Shown: in pieces, positions 12,478 through 24,095 of the stretch | How the letters are laid out: the number at the start of each line of letters is the position of its first letter | Numbering within the stretch: the stretch's first letter is position 1 | Source of the DNA: Coenobita brevimanus | Taxonomy: Eukaryota; Arthropoda; Malacostraca; Decapoda; Coenobitidae | NCBI GenBank assembly: GCA_032717465.1 | Contig: CM064655.1 | Location: forward strand, 15,860,902-15,924,901 | DNA length: 64,000 bases | Direction: 5' to 3' | Position numbers and translations under genes: made by a program | Notes under the pieces: model-generated | What the model was told of the DNA's origin: nothing | What the model saw: the letters and a program-made list of their open reading frames with translations, nothing else | Databases searched by the model: none

Positions 12478-12840
12478 GCTCTTAACCACACTGGTTAAAA
12501 AGCCGCATTCATCATAGCCGTTTTCATCATGAAATACTGATAGCAGCAACCAGCCAATAATGTAGTTCTCAAATCAACTCCTTGTAGTTATGTCTGCTTT
12601 TCTGGCAAGGTATAAGCACTTTCAGCCACACTGATCAAAAAGCTGCAATACCAATCACAGCCATTTGCATGATCAATATACTGTACAGTATACCAACTAC
12701 TTATGGCACTGTTCAACTGCACTGTCTGTCTAAACTCAAGGAGTACAGTAACCATAAATACCTAAGATTCAATCTCCCTTATGGCATGATTAAACCTTTC
12801 AACCATATTGGTCAAAAAGCTGTAACATACACCATTACCC
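12478..12840. repeat. Three imperfect direct repeats, spacing 130-180 bp
   Basis: A block of the form CACACTGGTCAAAAAGCTGCA occurs in diverged copies near 12490, 12620 and 12800, each followed 10-40 bases later by a CAGCC/CATTT-type block. The copies are clearly related but spacing and sequence have drifted. No function is evident. Confidence 0.45.
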
Positions 12841-13040
12841 ACTCAAAAAAAATAAAAATCACTACCTGCACTGTTCTACTGCACGGCCTATTAAAAAAAA
12901 AAAAAAAAAAAAAATCAAACTGTTAAAGACAGTACCAGTGTATTCTGCTTTAAGCACAATACCTTTGGATCCAGTACTAACTTCCAAATGGATTAAACAC
13001 AATTATGCTAAAGATTTCAAGATAATATATCGAATTTACC

Positions 13041-13268
13041 TCATACCATAACCCCTGCAGAAGTCACGTTGTGCAGCACCACACGTCCAGTTAGATTAGA
13101 GGGAGAGCGAGTCAGGCCTTTTCCTGTACTCATGAAGCAAAAGCTCAACCCACGCAGTTACCACTCACGTCGAGATGAACCTACACGAAGAAATGCTTTG
13201 CAGTCACCAACGAAACTCCCAAGATTGCTATGTGGATAAACGTATGAGACCCTATTCCCATCCCTTCC
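13041..13268 (-). other. Exon-like unit (possible upstream member of the array)
   Basis: Bounded on the minus strand by AATTAG|GAAGGGATGG and GTATGAG|GTAAATTC. The first ~40 bases (…CTCATACGTTTATCC) resemble the start of the other units (CTCATGTTTATTT). No long open frame was recognised. Confidence 0.4.
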
Positions 13269-13836
13269 TAATTAATATAACCAGATGCCTAACTACTTTA
13301 ATGAGTCCTTTATTGGGTTACAGGTGCTGCTAACAAACATTCTCTAAGTTTTGAAGAACCTTGCAACTGGAATAAATGCTACATCACACCCTCCCAAATG
13401 GTCTCACCTGAGACAGCAAGCCTTGGCATTACTAAAATGGCTTTAACTGTTTTACATAAAGCTCCTTATGTAACAGATTTATAATTACCCGAAGGGAGTG
13501 GCTAAAAATTTACTGTACAATTTAAATTTCATACACTATCACTTAAGTTTCATTATATGGAAAAGCCTTTGGAGTCGCTTAACATGCTTTTAGGAATCCC
13601 AATACGGGCACCCAGTAATTTGCTCCTTCCCTTTCTGCCTATTGGTACTGTTGTCTAACATGTAATACTGTACATCAGTATGTTTAAGCTGACATTAGTA
13701 TTGTTTAACTACAAGACCAGACTTGTTCAATATACGTGAACAGTGTGATGCATGACCCATTCTAAATATTGCCTAGTTAAAAAAAAAAATAAAAAAAAGT
13801 TCAATTATATATTACTTCCCAACTTTTTATGAATAC

Positions 13837-14002
13837 CTGCCATACGTCGTAAATTGCAGCATACTGTAGACTCGCTGCCTGTCAGGTTAATCCAGTACCC
13901 GGATCTACTACATTTTCCACCACATTCCATGTGCCGCCGAGGATATGCATAGTCACTAAATTTCCCTTCATTCATTGCCGATCTGTAGCTTTTCATCCAC
14001 AT
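13837..14002 (-). CDS. Candidate coding exon of unknown protein
   Basis: The minus strand shows GTGTTTTACAG|ATG at 14003/14002, a better acceptor than those in the repeat array. A frame stays open through the exon to CATATGGCAG-type text and a GTATTC donor at 13836. The encoded ~55 residues include a Cys/Gly-rich stretch (MECGGKCSRSGYW) and CCNLRR. The length, 166 bases, is in the range of the array units. No domain was recognised. If the array belongs to a gene, this may be an upstream exon; that is inference. Confidence 0.35.
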
Positions 14003-15775
14003 CTGTAAAACACGTTAGTGCTCCCTACTCTGTAATCCTTCCCCTTTAAAAATCAAGGAATACCCATGAAATGCCAATGACTATTTCTCGCCAATATACA
14101 AGTTCCATTCTGATTTGCTACTTTCGTACGCAGACATGGAAAAGAAACATCCTAAGCAGTGCAATCCTCATACCTTGTAGGTCTTCTGTTGTCGACCGAT
14201 GTCCCAGTCAGGGGTAGCCTACCACTCACGGTGTGGGGGAAGGGGAAACCTGACGTGTGGTAGTCCGAGCGATTCAAAGGTCGAAGGGTTACGGGCTGAA
14301 AGTATGGTTAGATCTACACCCAATACCCCCTGCCCTTAAATACGCCCTTCCTGTTTGTGTTTATGGTGAGCATTCAACTTACTAGATGCGACACTGGCTT
14401 ACCAACTATGTGGCTCACCTTTACAACCTATTAAGTTGGACTGGAAATTACTCTGAATTTACTCCCTTGCTCTATTGTCACAAGCAACATGCATATTACT
14501 TCACATCTAGTAGCACAGTAACTCAACTCACTTTCATTACTGAAAAGTTTAACAATTCGCATTTACACTAGGGGATAAAATTACCATAACTTTCTGGGAC
14601 TAGAAGAAGCCAGAGCTGCAAACCGGTTCCACCAAGCCTACCTCAACCGGTCACTGGAGAAACCTGTTGTGGGGCTCCCGTGAAACGCAGACTCCAACAC
14701 AAGGCGCCCAGGTCAGGACGAATTCGACCCATGGGATAAGAAAGAGTGTAAGGTGTGGCATGGTGCAATAAATGAGATTATGAAATGTCCAAAAAACAGA
14801 TGTTTTAAAAGCAAGATAGATAATGTCTGTAGATGAGCTGAACATGTATTTTAACTAGACAATGAAACCTGATGGATGATACTTGATAAGTCAAGCAGGG
14901 TCCGCGGGAAACAGCGAGAGCTTGTGGATGAAGTGGTCATGCGCAGCTACCGCCAGTTACCCCACACCACCGGACGGCTGCAACAGAGGCAACATGCTAG
15001 TCCCCTCTTCTTATCTCGACGGACTCTAAACCAGCTACGTTTCACAAAATCCACAATTTTTTCATGACCAACTGAGACAAACAGGATTGCACTGGTAACC
15101 CATTCTCGCCCATGTCTTGCGTCGTCGTAACAAAGGTGTAAAGGAGGAAGCTAGCCGCACGGCTGGACACGGAGTACCCACAACCATTTCTGGGTCCCCA
15201 AGAGCTGTAAAAAGGAAATATTTAACTAATACACAATGGTAATATTTATACTTTTCACTTTATTAGTTAAATATTACACAATACTTGCTTTGATACACTG
15301 CACTTTAATCACAGATTTGAAAGCAGTTATCACTTGTTTAAAATAGCCACAGTCTCTTCAATTTTCACTACACAATCTAACAAAATCTGGTTATTGTAAA
15401 CTGGTCGGTTATGTTGATTGCAGACACGCAGCTGCCCCCTTCTCTCCCCAGGCCAGCTCCGAAATGACGCACTTTCCCCCCAGAAGTATTTTTATACGGG
15501 CCCTACGGGGCCGCCGCCTCCACTCCCTTTGTGCGCAGCCGTATTCCTCCGCCACGAGACAAGAAGTAGAGCCACCTTTGAACCCCAAAACCTCATGAAT
15601 TTCTTCATCTGTTCATGTACTTTGGGGATTCCAGTAGAACATTGCTCTAGTTTTCACAAACAGCTGTGTATAATGTTTTTTTTTTTCTTTCTATGCTATA
15701 TTCTTCGATCGGTCTCGCGGATGATTCATGAACTGCGGTTGTGCGGTCCGCGTGGGCTGAACGTGACGGGGGAAG

Positions 15776-15783
15776 TGACGTCA
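15776..15783. promoter_or_regulatory. CRE-like palindrome TGACGTCA
   Basis: A perfect 8-bp CREB/ATF-type site in a locally GC-richer block. It lies 1.8 kb upstream, in the minus direction, of the candidate exon at 13837-14002. A single 8-mer is weak evidence and can occur by chance. Confidence 0.25.
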
Positions 15784-16674
15784 CACGTCCACATGTTGAA
15801 ACAAAAATCAATATCACATGTTCCTCGGATATTTTGAAAAGTAGGTTAATTTAGATGCAGTAGAAGACCAGGATGCATATTTCTGTATTGTATTCCGTGA
15901 AAATATTATCAACCAAATATTATATTTATCATGAGAACAGTAATCTACTATAATTTAATACGAAATATAGTCATGTCTTATGAAACTATGTAGACTGATA
16001 GGTGAAGAAATAATTCGACGTGGAAAAGATGTACAGTATCGAAATTAATTTAGACGAGTAGAAATACCTAGGGTGTCGGTGAACAGGTCTGAGTGAGCAG
16101 CAAAGATGGCGTCCAGTGTGACCATATTAAGTGAATGAAATACACTTGGTTAAAACATGAAGATACGGTTAAATGGATATTCCATCCCACCCAGTCCGGA
16201 ACGTTAAAGGGCTACGACAGTATGGACTGTTTAGACTTACGGTTATAAATTCAGCAGAGTGTGTCTGTTTCCTAGAATCTTCTAGACTCTCACTGGTCCG
16301 GACAAAATACTTAATCCATTACTCAGGTAAAGCTGTCTACAGATTAAACATCCATTGTTTTACGAAATAAAAATAATGCATCTGTGGGAAAACAAGGAAA
16401 TACCATAATATACAGTATCAAGATTGCTTTTAAAAAAAAAAAAGTATGCTAGGAACATCGTCTGTTGTCCATGCAGTATTCCATTTTATCAGGGTATGGG
16501 AACCTCTTTTGCTGTATGACCTGAATATATCATAATAAGCTAATCAGTCATTATGCATCAACTAGTGTACAGTACATACAGTAGAGTAATATATATATAT
16601 ATATATATATATATAGTGTGTATATTATAGATGGATATAGTTACGGGTCATGATGTTTATGTTAGACCACGTGG

Positions 16675-16676
<2 letters not shown>

Positions 16677-16732
<56 letters not shown>
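16677..16732. repeat. (TA)n microsatellite
   Basis: About 28 perfect TA units, preceded by a shorter tract at 16588-16614. Confidence 0.95.
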
Positions 16733-16735
<3 letters not shown>

Positions 16736-16771
16736 ACCGAGGTGCCGGTGGGAAATCTTATAGCACAGAGC

Positions 16772-17003
16772 CAGTCAAGGAAAATCAGTGATTTTCCAGT
16801 TCATATTTATTACAGGTGACTGGTTTCGGGAATGCATATCCCATCTTCAAACCTAAAAATAAAACTACAGTAAATAAACAACAAAAATTGCAATGTGTGG
16901 TTTTTAATGTTTTTAGGTCTGAAGATGGGATATGCTTTACCGAAACTAGTCACTTGTCATATGAATTGGAAAATCACCTTGATTCTCCTTGGCTGCCTGT
17001 ATG
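16772..17003. repeat. Foldback repeat (imperfect inverted arms ~90 bp)
   Basis: The left arm (16772-16862) and right arm (16905-17003) are inverted copies. Both contain GATTTTCCA, an ACTGGTTTCGG / ACTAGTTTCGG block and CATATCCCATCTTCA in mirror order, with a ~45-base spacer. No coding capacity. It could be a small foldback MITE. Confidence 0.65.
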
Positions 17004-17004
17004 C

Positions 17005-17007
<3 letters not shown>

Positions 17008-17059
<52 letters not shown>
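17008..17059. repeat. (GA)n microsatellite
   Basis: About 26 perfect GA units directly after the foldback repeat. Confidence 0.95.
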
Positions 17060-17061
<2 letters not shown>

Positions 17062-18219
17062 ATATATATACACTGTATATTGATAGGTAATATACACTGT
17101 GTACAGTATAATGATAGATACAGCATATAATGATAGATACAGAGATAAACATGGTTACGGGTCATGATGGTGGTAGAGTTGTCAGACCACGTGGTCATAC
17201 ACAGACTGATTGATAACCAGATGCAGATATAAATATATTAGATATAGATTAAGTATGGTTAGATACATTTAGATAGATAAATAGATACATATATATTATA
17301 TAAATTACATATGGTTACGGGTTATGATGATGCTGTTAATGTTACAAAGTCTAAATATATTTAGATCTTGGTTACGGAATTATGTGTGCCTAACAGCGAA
17401 AGAGATATCTGAATGTTACCGGTGTATTTCCTAATCAGCTCCGTCCTGTTTTCTGGTAGATGATTCCAGAAGTCGGTGCGTGTTCCGTCATGCTCTGCTC
17501 CAGACTTGCCCCAAACTCGACTCCGTTCTAGTAATGAAGTCAAAACGTTATGTTTGGATGTTCATGTCGTCACACTTCTAACTTGGAAATGTTACTTCAG
17601 ATTCTGTTCCTCCTCCCCCGATTTTGTACACTAAGTTATGCCTTCGTCTTGGTTTTGTCTGCGTAGGTAAACCTATCACAAATAGATATTTCGTAGAGTT
17701 TTATTCATGTATAATAACAAAAAAAAAAAAAAATAGTGTCTCAGGTTTGCCCAGATTAACTATTTTACATTTGACCACAATAAACTTAACCTGAAGTTCG
17801 CAGACCATTTGCACGATTTATTACGCGGCCCCCCTGAAGGCTGTTCGTCCTAGTTTTACCAACTAGTAATATTGGCTGTGATTACTAAACCTAATAGCGC
17901 CGACGAAGAGCCTACACGTGGTGGCGCTGTGGACCCTGGGTGGAGGCCTACAGCGTTCACCCGGAAGCCAACCTTCACTTATTTCCCTGCACCTCCCCAT
18001 GGAAATGACCCTGGTGAGACAAGGGAAAGCCGGACCCTTAAACTATGAATGTACTCTACAGTACTGTACAGTACCTATAGGACGGCCCCACAGAAGCAGT
18101 TGCTTGCCCGTGATCGATGACTTATTATACAAATAGTCTTATTTGCTTTCCTTGTCTTATTCTAGTGGTTGAATAACTTGTAGCAGCTGCTAGCACTGGC
18201 CAACTGCTGTTATTCTCTT

Positions 18220-18281
<62 letters not shown>

Positions 18282-20950
18282 TCCAATCCTGTGTTGCCCC
18301 ATGAGATGCGTAGTCAACTGGAAGGCACTCTTGCTAGTTACGCTGATCAGTTCTTAGCTGACAAGATTGTGTACAAAAACCCTTAGCTTTCCTCCCTTTT
18401 TAAATATTAAGTCCTTATTAAAACAACTCTAGTATCATCGTCCAAGTAACGTCTCGTGGGGAACCATACCGAATGTTTTGTATCTCACTATCGACTGCCT
18501 ATTATACTTTAGAGAAAAATATAAGTTGGCCGATATCGGTTTCCGCTGTTAAGGACACTGAAGACTTTCGGACCTCGTCTGTGGAATGATTTCCCAATTT
18601 AATAAGGTAGTCTGGAGGCTGCGGTGATTGGGGGGGAAAATCTTATTCATGGGGTTAAAAATGGTAACTACATTCGATACTTTCCACGTAAAGTAACTCA
18701 TTCAGTCTGAGAACTATATTTATATTGATTTATTCTTGTTATTCCCAAATTATTTTATTCAGTTTTGGGAGAGACCCCTTGTGGTAAAGGGGTTAGGAAA
18801 GCTGTATCAAATCTCCAGTCCCTCTTAATAAAATGTGGAAATACCAATGCAACAACAATAACCTGACTGAATGGGTGGACGATGTGGCACAGTCTCTGTG
18901 ACTTTCAAAATCCTGACATAAAGGTCTAAACCTGGTGAATTCTGTATTCAACTCCTCCAGTACTTTTGGTACATGATTTTGCTAATGCTTGATATTTTTG
19001 TTATGAACGTGGAAGACATAACTCTATGGAGATAATGAAGCTCGAATTATATCTAATCCCTCCAGTTCGTATCTTCAAAGCTGAATAAAATATTATATAA
19101 AACCAGTAATAAATACGTCATCAGAATGAAGGGTTAAACTTATCACTAATCCTCCCTTCATTATAATTGCTACATTACTCATGTCGGTGGTAGGCTATTA
19201 CCTCAAGCGGAAGTTATTTCTAAGCCAAGATATTCTTCAGTTAATCTTTTTTTTTTTTCCTTTTTAATATAGAAAGAAACAAATATACTATAAGTCTGAT
19301 GCAGCCAGGATATGTAAGTGGCCCTATCATGTCTATCGTTAGTATGGTGCATCGAGTGAAAAATCAGATTCATTATTGCTGTATGGTGATTACATTACTG
19401 GGACCTGCTTCCTCATTTCAGGCTTGTTACACAACGTACTGAAAATACAGTGCATTTTTTAAAATCTCGTCTTTGTCTAATGAAAAATCTAAATATCTCG
19501 TATGATATGAGGGAATGTAACTTAATATAATTTTTTACGAGAGATGTACAGCACAAAACACTAAACTTTAGGCATTATGAAAGTGCCAATGCAAAGAATC
19601 ATTTACATCGAACTTCCGCTATTATGATCAATCTTCCACTTATTCAGAGCACACCGCATACCAGATATATCCGCCTCATCTCCCTACTCATCCCCCCCCC
19701 ACCCTTTCCCTTCCATGTTTCTTCTAGCTAGAGGATTCCACAATCGTAATAAAGGTATCAAATAGTGATTGGCAGATTGTTTTCACAAATATTTTTACTA
19801 AGACTTTATTTCAACACTGAATCTGCCAATTTCATTTAAATTTGGGGTGGATGACAATTGATCCTAGCCTCACACCCTCTCTGTACCCCACCCTGCACAA
19901 TTGCCACTTCCTCGAGTCTATACCGTCTCCTTGATATGTGGCATCACTGTCACAGTAAGGGTGCGGTAAACCAAAGCTACCAACCATCGTAGTTCATGAC
20001 GACCTATATTTATTGTCTCAACGAATTAAATTAGTTACTTTAATTGTTAGAGTTTTTAAACATACGAAATGTCCATTTTATATAATATGTAACACGGCAT
20101 TATAAGTCTCAGGATAAAATATCACCACCATGTAAAGAGAGTAGTAACGGAGGTAGTGGCTAGTCTGGTTACAAGGAGGGGGATCGCTAGCCTCGCACCA
20201 ACACCATTTCCTCTCCGCACCGATGCCATATGTACAACTACCCGACTGTCACGAGCTTTCTCCTTCCGATGTGGCACCACTGGGTAGAGAGAGCGAGAGA
20301 GAGGGGGTACCACGAGCCGCGTTTCAACGGGACCTACATTTAATGGAAGGCTTACTTATGGCTTCTACATCTTTAATAGGGTGCTTAGGAATTTGAGTAG
20401 CCATTTCACAAACGTAGTATGGCATTATATATATATATAAAGTTTTCCGTTCAATGCGATGTGGAAGTAATGGCAAGTCTGGTCAGGGTGTACAGTACAA
20501 GGGAGGGTGGTCGGCGGCAGGAGACGGTGGTGTGGGAACCAAACCTTTGTCATCGGTATCCAGTTTTCTTCAACATTGCTCCTCTATTCATTACCTTTCC
20601 CCCTCGTAACGGCTATTCTCAGCCGTTACTCTTTCCTTGATATGCAGCGCAGACCTTGTTGGCATTCAAATATTCATTGTTGCATTTGCTTTGGCGCTGT
20701 GTTTATTACATTGTGAAATGGCTTATTACAATGTAGGATCGATATCTTCCTTAGCCAAGTATTCTGCAAATATAGCCTACGTCAGTGTTCTTGATGCAAT
20801 CTATGTAGATTTTTACCTAGATAACTCTAGAGAATGGTACGGTGTAATACAGACTACAAACTAAATAACTTCATTTGCCACCCAGAATAAACGCTTATGT
20901 ATGCAGAACTACGAATGAGGGATGATAAATTTTAAACTTTGTCAACGACG
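17060..20950. other. Unassigned AT-rich stretch
   Basis: No gene or element was recognised. GGTTACGGGT(C/T)ATGATG recurs near 16641, 17153 and 17310, twice followed by AGACCACGTGG. A long (TA)n lies at 18223-18278. The blocks 19850-19990 and 20160-20300 share diverged text (GCCTC-CACC, TGTGGCA-CACTG) and may be an old duplication. Confidence 0.4.
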
Positions 20951-21439
20951 TTAATGCTGGAAAATCATGATGTAACAACAGGTGTGGAAAGCACATAAAT
21001 GACAATCATTGTCGTACTCATATAAAGACTTCTGATAACTTGCTCAGAAAGTATCAGAAAAATGAAAAAAAAAGAAAAAGAAAAATAAATTGAAACAATG
21101 AGGGAAGTAGTTAATGAAAAAAAATTGAACAAATAACTAGAGCGAACAAAATGAAGAAAAACGCGAAATAAAATTTGAATGACAAAAGGAATCAAAATGA
21201 TGTATTGTGGAAGAAAAGGAGAAAGACAAAGGAAACAACCATGCCAGTACACAATGAAAGACGAAGACGAAAATTATAAGAGAACCTGAAATAATAATTA
21301 TAAATAATAATAATGTCTCCGAATATTATAAATTTAAGAAAGCAACGAGGCTACCGATGATTATAATGAATATACAAAATTATCAGAAAGCCTCATTAGC
21401 GAATGTTGTAAATATAAAAATAGTGAGGATGAAAAACTA

Positions 21440-21610
21440 GGTGAAGAACAGTGCTGTAATAGCAAGTCGGAATATGGACAAAGTAACAGGACCTGACAAG
21501 TAATGAAACGATAAAATGGAGTGGGAAAAACTTGAAAAACACTATAATACGAATGCCGATATGAAAAAGTACCAAAGGAGTGGCGCAAAGCACACACACA
21601 CACACACACG

Positions 21611-21671
<61 letters not shown>

Positions 21672-22066
21672 ATATGAGTAAAGGTCACAAAAGATCTAAA
21701 TAACTATAGGGAATATTAAACTTTTTTATATAAATAACAGAAAAGAGGACGGAAAAACAAATGAATAAAACAATCCATATACCAGAGTACTGGCGTCCTC
21801 CATTCATAAAAAATCTAACATTCGGATTTGGACAGCTGCTCAAACAATAGGTGAAAAATTAGAAAACGAATGATTACCGATATGGGGCAAGGAAACGAAA
21901 ATCGGTTGAGAACACTTTATAATAAGAAATATAACAGAGAATGAACAGCTAAAAAATCAAGACATAACAGCAGTATTTTTAGATATATGCAAATGTTTTG
22001 ATAAATTGCTATTAAAAAATTATGAAAGAACAATGGCTAAAAGGAATAAAAGGAAAAAACTGGAGG
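21440..22066 (+). pseudogene. Old LINE, RT fragment 1
   Basis: Contains recognisable fingers and palm remnants (DKVTGPDK for the usual K-x-PGPDG box; KDLNNYRE for the NYR box; an LDI-KAFD-like box near 21975). Frames are broken by stops, an (AC)n tract (21594-21621) and a (TA)n tract (21619-21675). It ends at the TA where the Tc1/mariner-type element inserted. Confidence 0.6.
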
Positions 22067-22068
22067 TA

Positions 22069-22488
22069 AAACAAAGGTTTGGGTGGGGTCTGGCGCTGGG
22101 TGCAGCCATGCCATACTTCCTAAACAAGCGATGAGTAAATTCTGTTATATATGTAATAGGCATCACAGATAGGTACACACATACTAAGACAATATAAACG
22201 TAAGTATTCTAGCATATCAAAGGAAGGTAAACTTGTAATGCATATGGCTCTTGTACACCAATAAAGAAACGTGGCATCCATATTTTACAGTGGTGCTGAA
22301 AAAAATGTAGTTACTTTTACCGACTTTCAAGGTAGTTCTAAGTTGGGTAAGTAATGTAATAATTACGTTTATAATATAATTTCAAGGAATCAGTAGAACA
22401 TACGCTATTTTCTTAATAGAAATAAGTTAAAACACTCACGAGCGGCAAGATTTAAGCTTCTGTCACGTGCTTCCACTGTTCACTTTCT
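22069..22488 (+). repeat. Left long TIR of the Tc1/mariner-type element
   Basis: About 420 bp that match the reverse complement of 26627-27085 with few differences. Shared blocks include CATGCCATACTTCCTAAAC, CAGTGGTGCTGAAAAAAATG and GAGCGGCAAGATTTAAGC. The inner end lies just upstream of the transposase ATG, so any transposase promoter is inside or next to the TIR. Confidence 0.85.
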
Positions 22489-22505
22489 GTGTTGATGCAG
22501 ACACA

Positions 22506-23825
22506 ATGGCAGATACGCTAACTCGCTCGCATCTACATAGTCAAGCCAAAGAAATGGCCTTCAACGTAAGCCAGTATTTTCTGCAGGAGAAGCAGTACGG
22601 AGGAATTTTCGATGATGTTTCAAGGGCAATTAATCGAACAGCTGCAGCAACAGGACTTAGCAAGAGCAGGATTGAAGCAATACGCAGAGAAGCAAGAGAT
22701 AATGAAAAAAACAACTCTCCAGAGTTTACGTCTCCCAAGAAAAGGCAACGTGTAAAACCCATTGCAGACTTTTTTGATAACTTCAATAAAGATGTGCTAC
22801 GCAGAACTGTTTTAAATTTCTATGACAGAAAAGAAATCCCTACCATTGAAAGAATCCACGCAGAAATGAGGAGTAACCTTTCTTACCCTGGCGGCCGTGA
22901 AACTTTAAGAAAAGTTATGAAGAAAATAGGATTTCGGTACGCATGCGTTGATGGATGGAAATTTCTAATGGAACGCAGCGACGTAACCTCTGCCAGGTGC
23001 AAGTTTTTGAAAGAAATGAAGGCACTTACAAGCTCTGACAAGACTATCGTCTACTTAGATGAAACTTGGATAAATCAGAACCACACGGGTTCTAAGTGCT
23101 GGGTAGACAGCACCTCAGGAAAAGCCGAGGGAGTGCGGGTACCGACAGGGAAAGGTAGCCGCTGGATTATTCTGCACGCCGGAACCAAAAATGGATTTGT
23201 TTCCGAAGCTGCCCTGATATTCCAAGCAAAAAATGTCGGGGATTACCACGATCAGATGAATGCCGAGACATTCGAGAAGTGGTTTCAGGTACAACTGTTA
23301 CCTAACATTCCTCCCTCTTCAGTTATTGTGATGGATAATGCATCCTATCACTCAAGGAAGAAGCATAAACCACCAACAGGTTCCAACAATAAAGCAACGA
23401 TAATAGAATGGCTGGAGAAGAAGGGGATAACAGTACCAGAGGGTCTCCTGAAAGTGGAACTTACGGAACTTGTGACTCGCCACATCACTGCTGCCGATAC
23501 AAATTACGTCATCGACAAGATTGCCTCAGAGCACGGCCATCGAGTTGTACGACTGCCTCCTTATCACTGCCAGTATAATCCAATAGAACTCATATGGGCT
23601 CAGCTTAAAGGCTATGTATCAAAAAGAAATACATTCCGGAATGCCGATATGAAGCCACTTATTCATGAGGGAATTGAGAAAATTACATCAGAAAATTGGA
23701 GAAATGCTGTTATACACGCAGAACAAATTCAAACAGATGATGCAAAAAGAGATGTGGCAATTGATAATTTCATTGATTCTTTCACTATCACTCTCACCTC
23801 TTCTGATGAGGAGGATTCATGCTAA
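22506..23825 (+). CDS. DDE transposase, IS630/Tc1/mariner superfamily, DD83E
   Basis: An intact 439-codon ORF. The ATG at 22506 is chosen because the upstream in-frame extension (to 22467) lies in the TIR and has no ATG. The N-terminal ~110 residues look like helix-turn-helix DNA-binding sequence with a basic KKRQR patch. The catalytic core shows YLDETWIN (first D), VIVMDNASYH (second D) and YNPIELIWAQLK (E). I count 83 residues between the second D and the E, against 34-41 in mariner/Tc1-type groups. That spacing fits the group described as Sailor (DD82E), which differs by one residue from my count. The product would bind the TIRs and cut and paste at TA. No stop or frameshift is seen, so it may be functional. 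The neighbouring LINE is an insertion, not part of the element. Confidence 0.85.
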   Translation: MADTLTRSHLHSQAKEMAFNVSQYFLQEKQYGGIFDDVSRAINRTAAATGLSKSRIEAIRREARDNEKNNSPEFTSPKKRQRVKPIADFFDNFNKDVLRRTVLNFYDRKEIPTIERIHAEMRSNLSYPGGRETLRKVMKKIGFRYACVDGWKFLMERSDVTSARCKFLKEMKALTSSDKTIVYLDETWINQNHTGSKCWVDSTSGKAEGVRVPTGKGSRWIILHAGTKNGFVSEAALIFQAKNVGDYHDQMNAETFEKWFQVQLLPNIPPSSVIVMDNASYHSRKKHKPPTGSNNKATIIEWLEKKGITVPEGLLKVELTELVTRHITAADTNYVIDKIASEHGHRVVRLPPYHCQYNPIELIWAQLKGYVSKRNTFRNADMKPLIHEGIEKITSENWRNAVIHAEQIQTDDAKRDVAIDNFIDSFTITLTSSDEEDSC

Positions 23826-24057
23826 TTTCTTACATGCTGTAAGAGAAGAGGAATAGGCCTATCGGGGAAACCTCTTAAAAAAAAAAAAAACGCGCCGTGA
23901 CTTTTACCTCTTGGGTGGTGTGGAAAGAAAGTCTGAATTTTAATATGTAGAGTGTAATTTAAAGGCTATAACCAAGTAAAAAATCATAAATTATGAGAGA
24001 ATGCGATTTTTAAATTCATTATTTTGGTTATATTTATAACTTAAATTAGTTTGTCTT

Positions 24058-24095
<38 letters not shown>
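23826..24095 (+). other. Transposon interior: A-run, inverted arm, (AC)n
   Basis: An A-run lies at about 23877-23890. 24025-24060 (ATTTATAACTTAAATTAG...) is the outer arm of a palindrome whose partner is at 26528-26572. A (AC)n tract (24059-24094) follows, and the LINE starts directly after it. Confidence 0.6.

Larger units (their letters stand above)
8836..13040. other. Unassigned DNA with scattered exon-like edges
   Basis: No protein family was recognised. Minus-strand donor-like edges occur near 9961 (GGGCAAG|GTAACA), 10616 (TGCAAG|GTAATC) and 11027 (GCCAAG|GTAACC). Acceptor-like edges occur near 9103, 10217-10221, 10854, 11389 and 11775. The edge at 11775 keeps the family block TTTATTTGAAAGGAAAG. 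This extends the exon-like array towards 12 kb in a very diverged state. An A-run lies near 12894-12914. Confidence 0.35.
14003..16771. other. Unassigned stretch; possible upstream region
   Basis: No gene was recognised. 14160-14340 and 14570-14730 are short GC-richer blocks that could be SINE remnants but lack clear A and B boxes. 15420-15800 is GC-richer than its surroundings and holds a perfect TGACGTCA site. 16588-16614 and 16677-16732 are (TA)n tracts. Confidence 0.4.

Noticed and set aside
12478..12840. CRISPR-like regular repeats
   Set aside because: Only three diverged copies with unequal spacing, in clearly eukaryotic DNA.
14160..14340. Possible tRNA-like SINE head
   Set aside because: Only a loose resemblance to a B box and no A box at the right spacing. 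Not supported as a feature.
15418..15837. 139-codon plus-strand ORF
   Set aside because: No motif, no splice context, and it ends in Phe runs from a T tract. More likely a chance frame in a GC-richer block.
16631..17083. Short ORFs with Ile-Tyr or Arg-Glu runs
   Set aside because: Read through (TA)n and (GA)n microsatellites.
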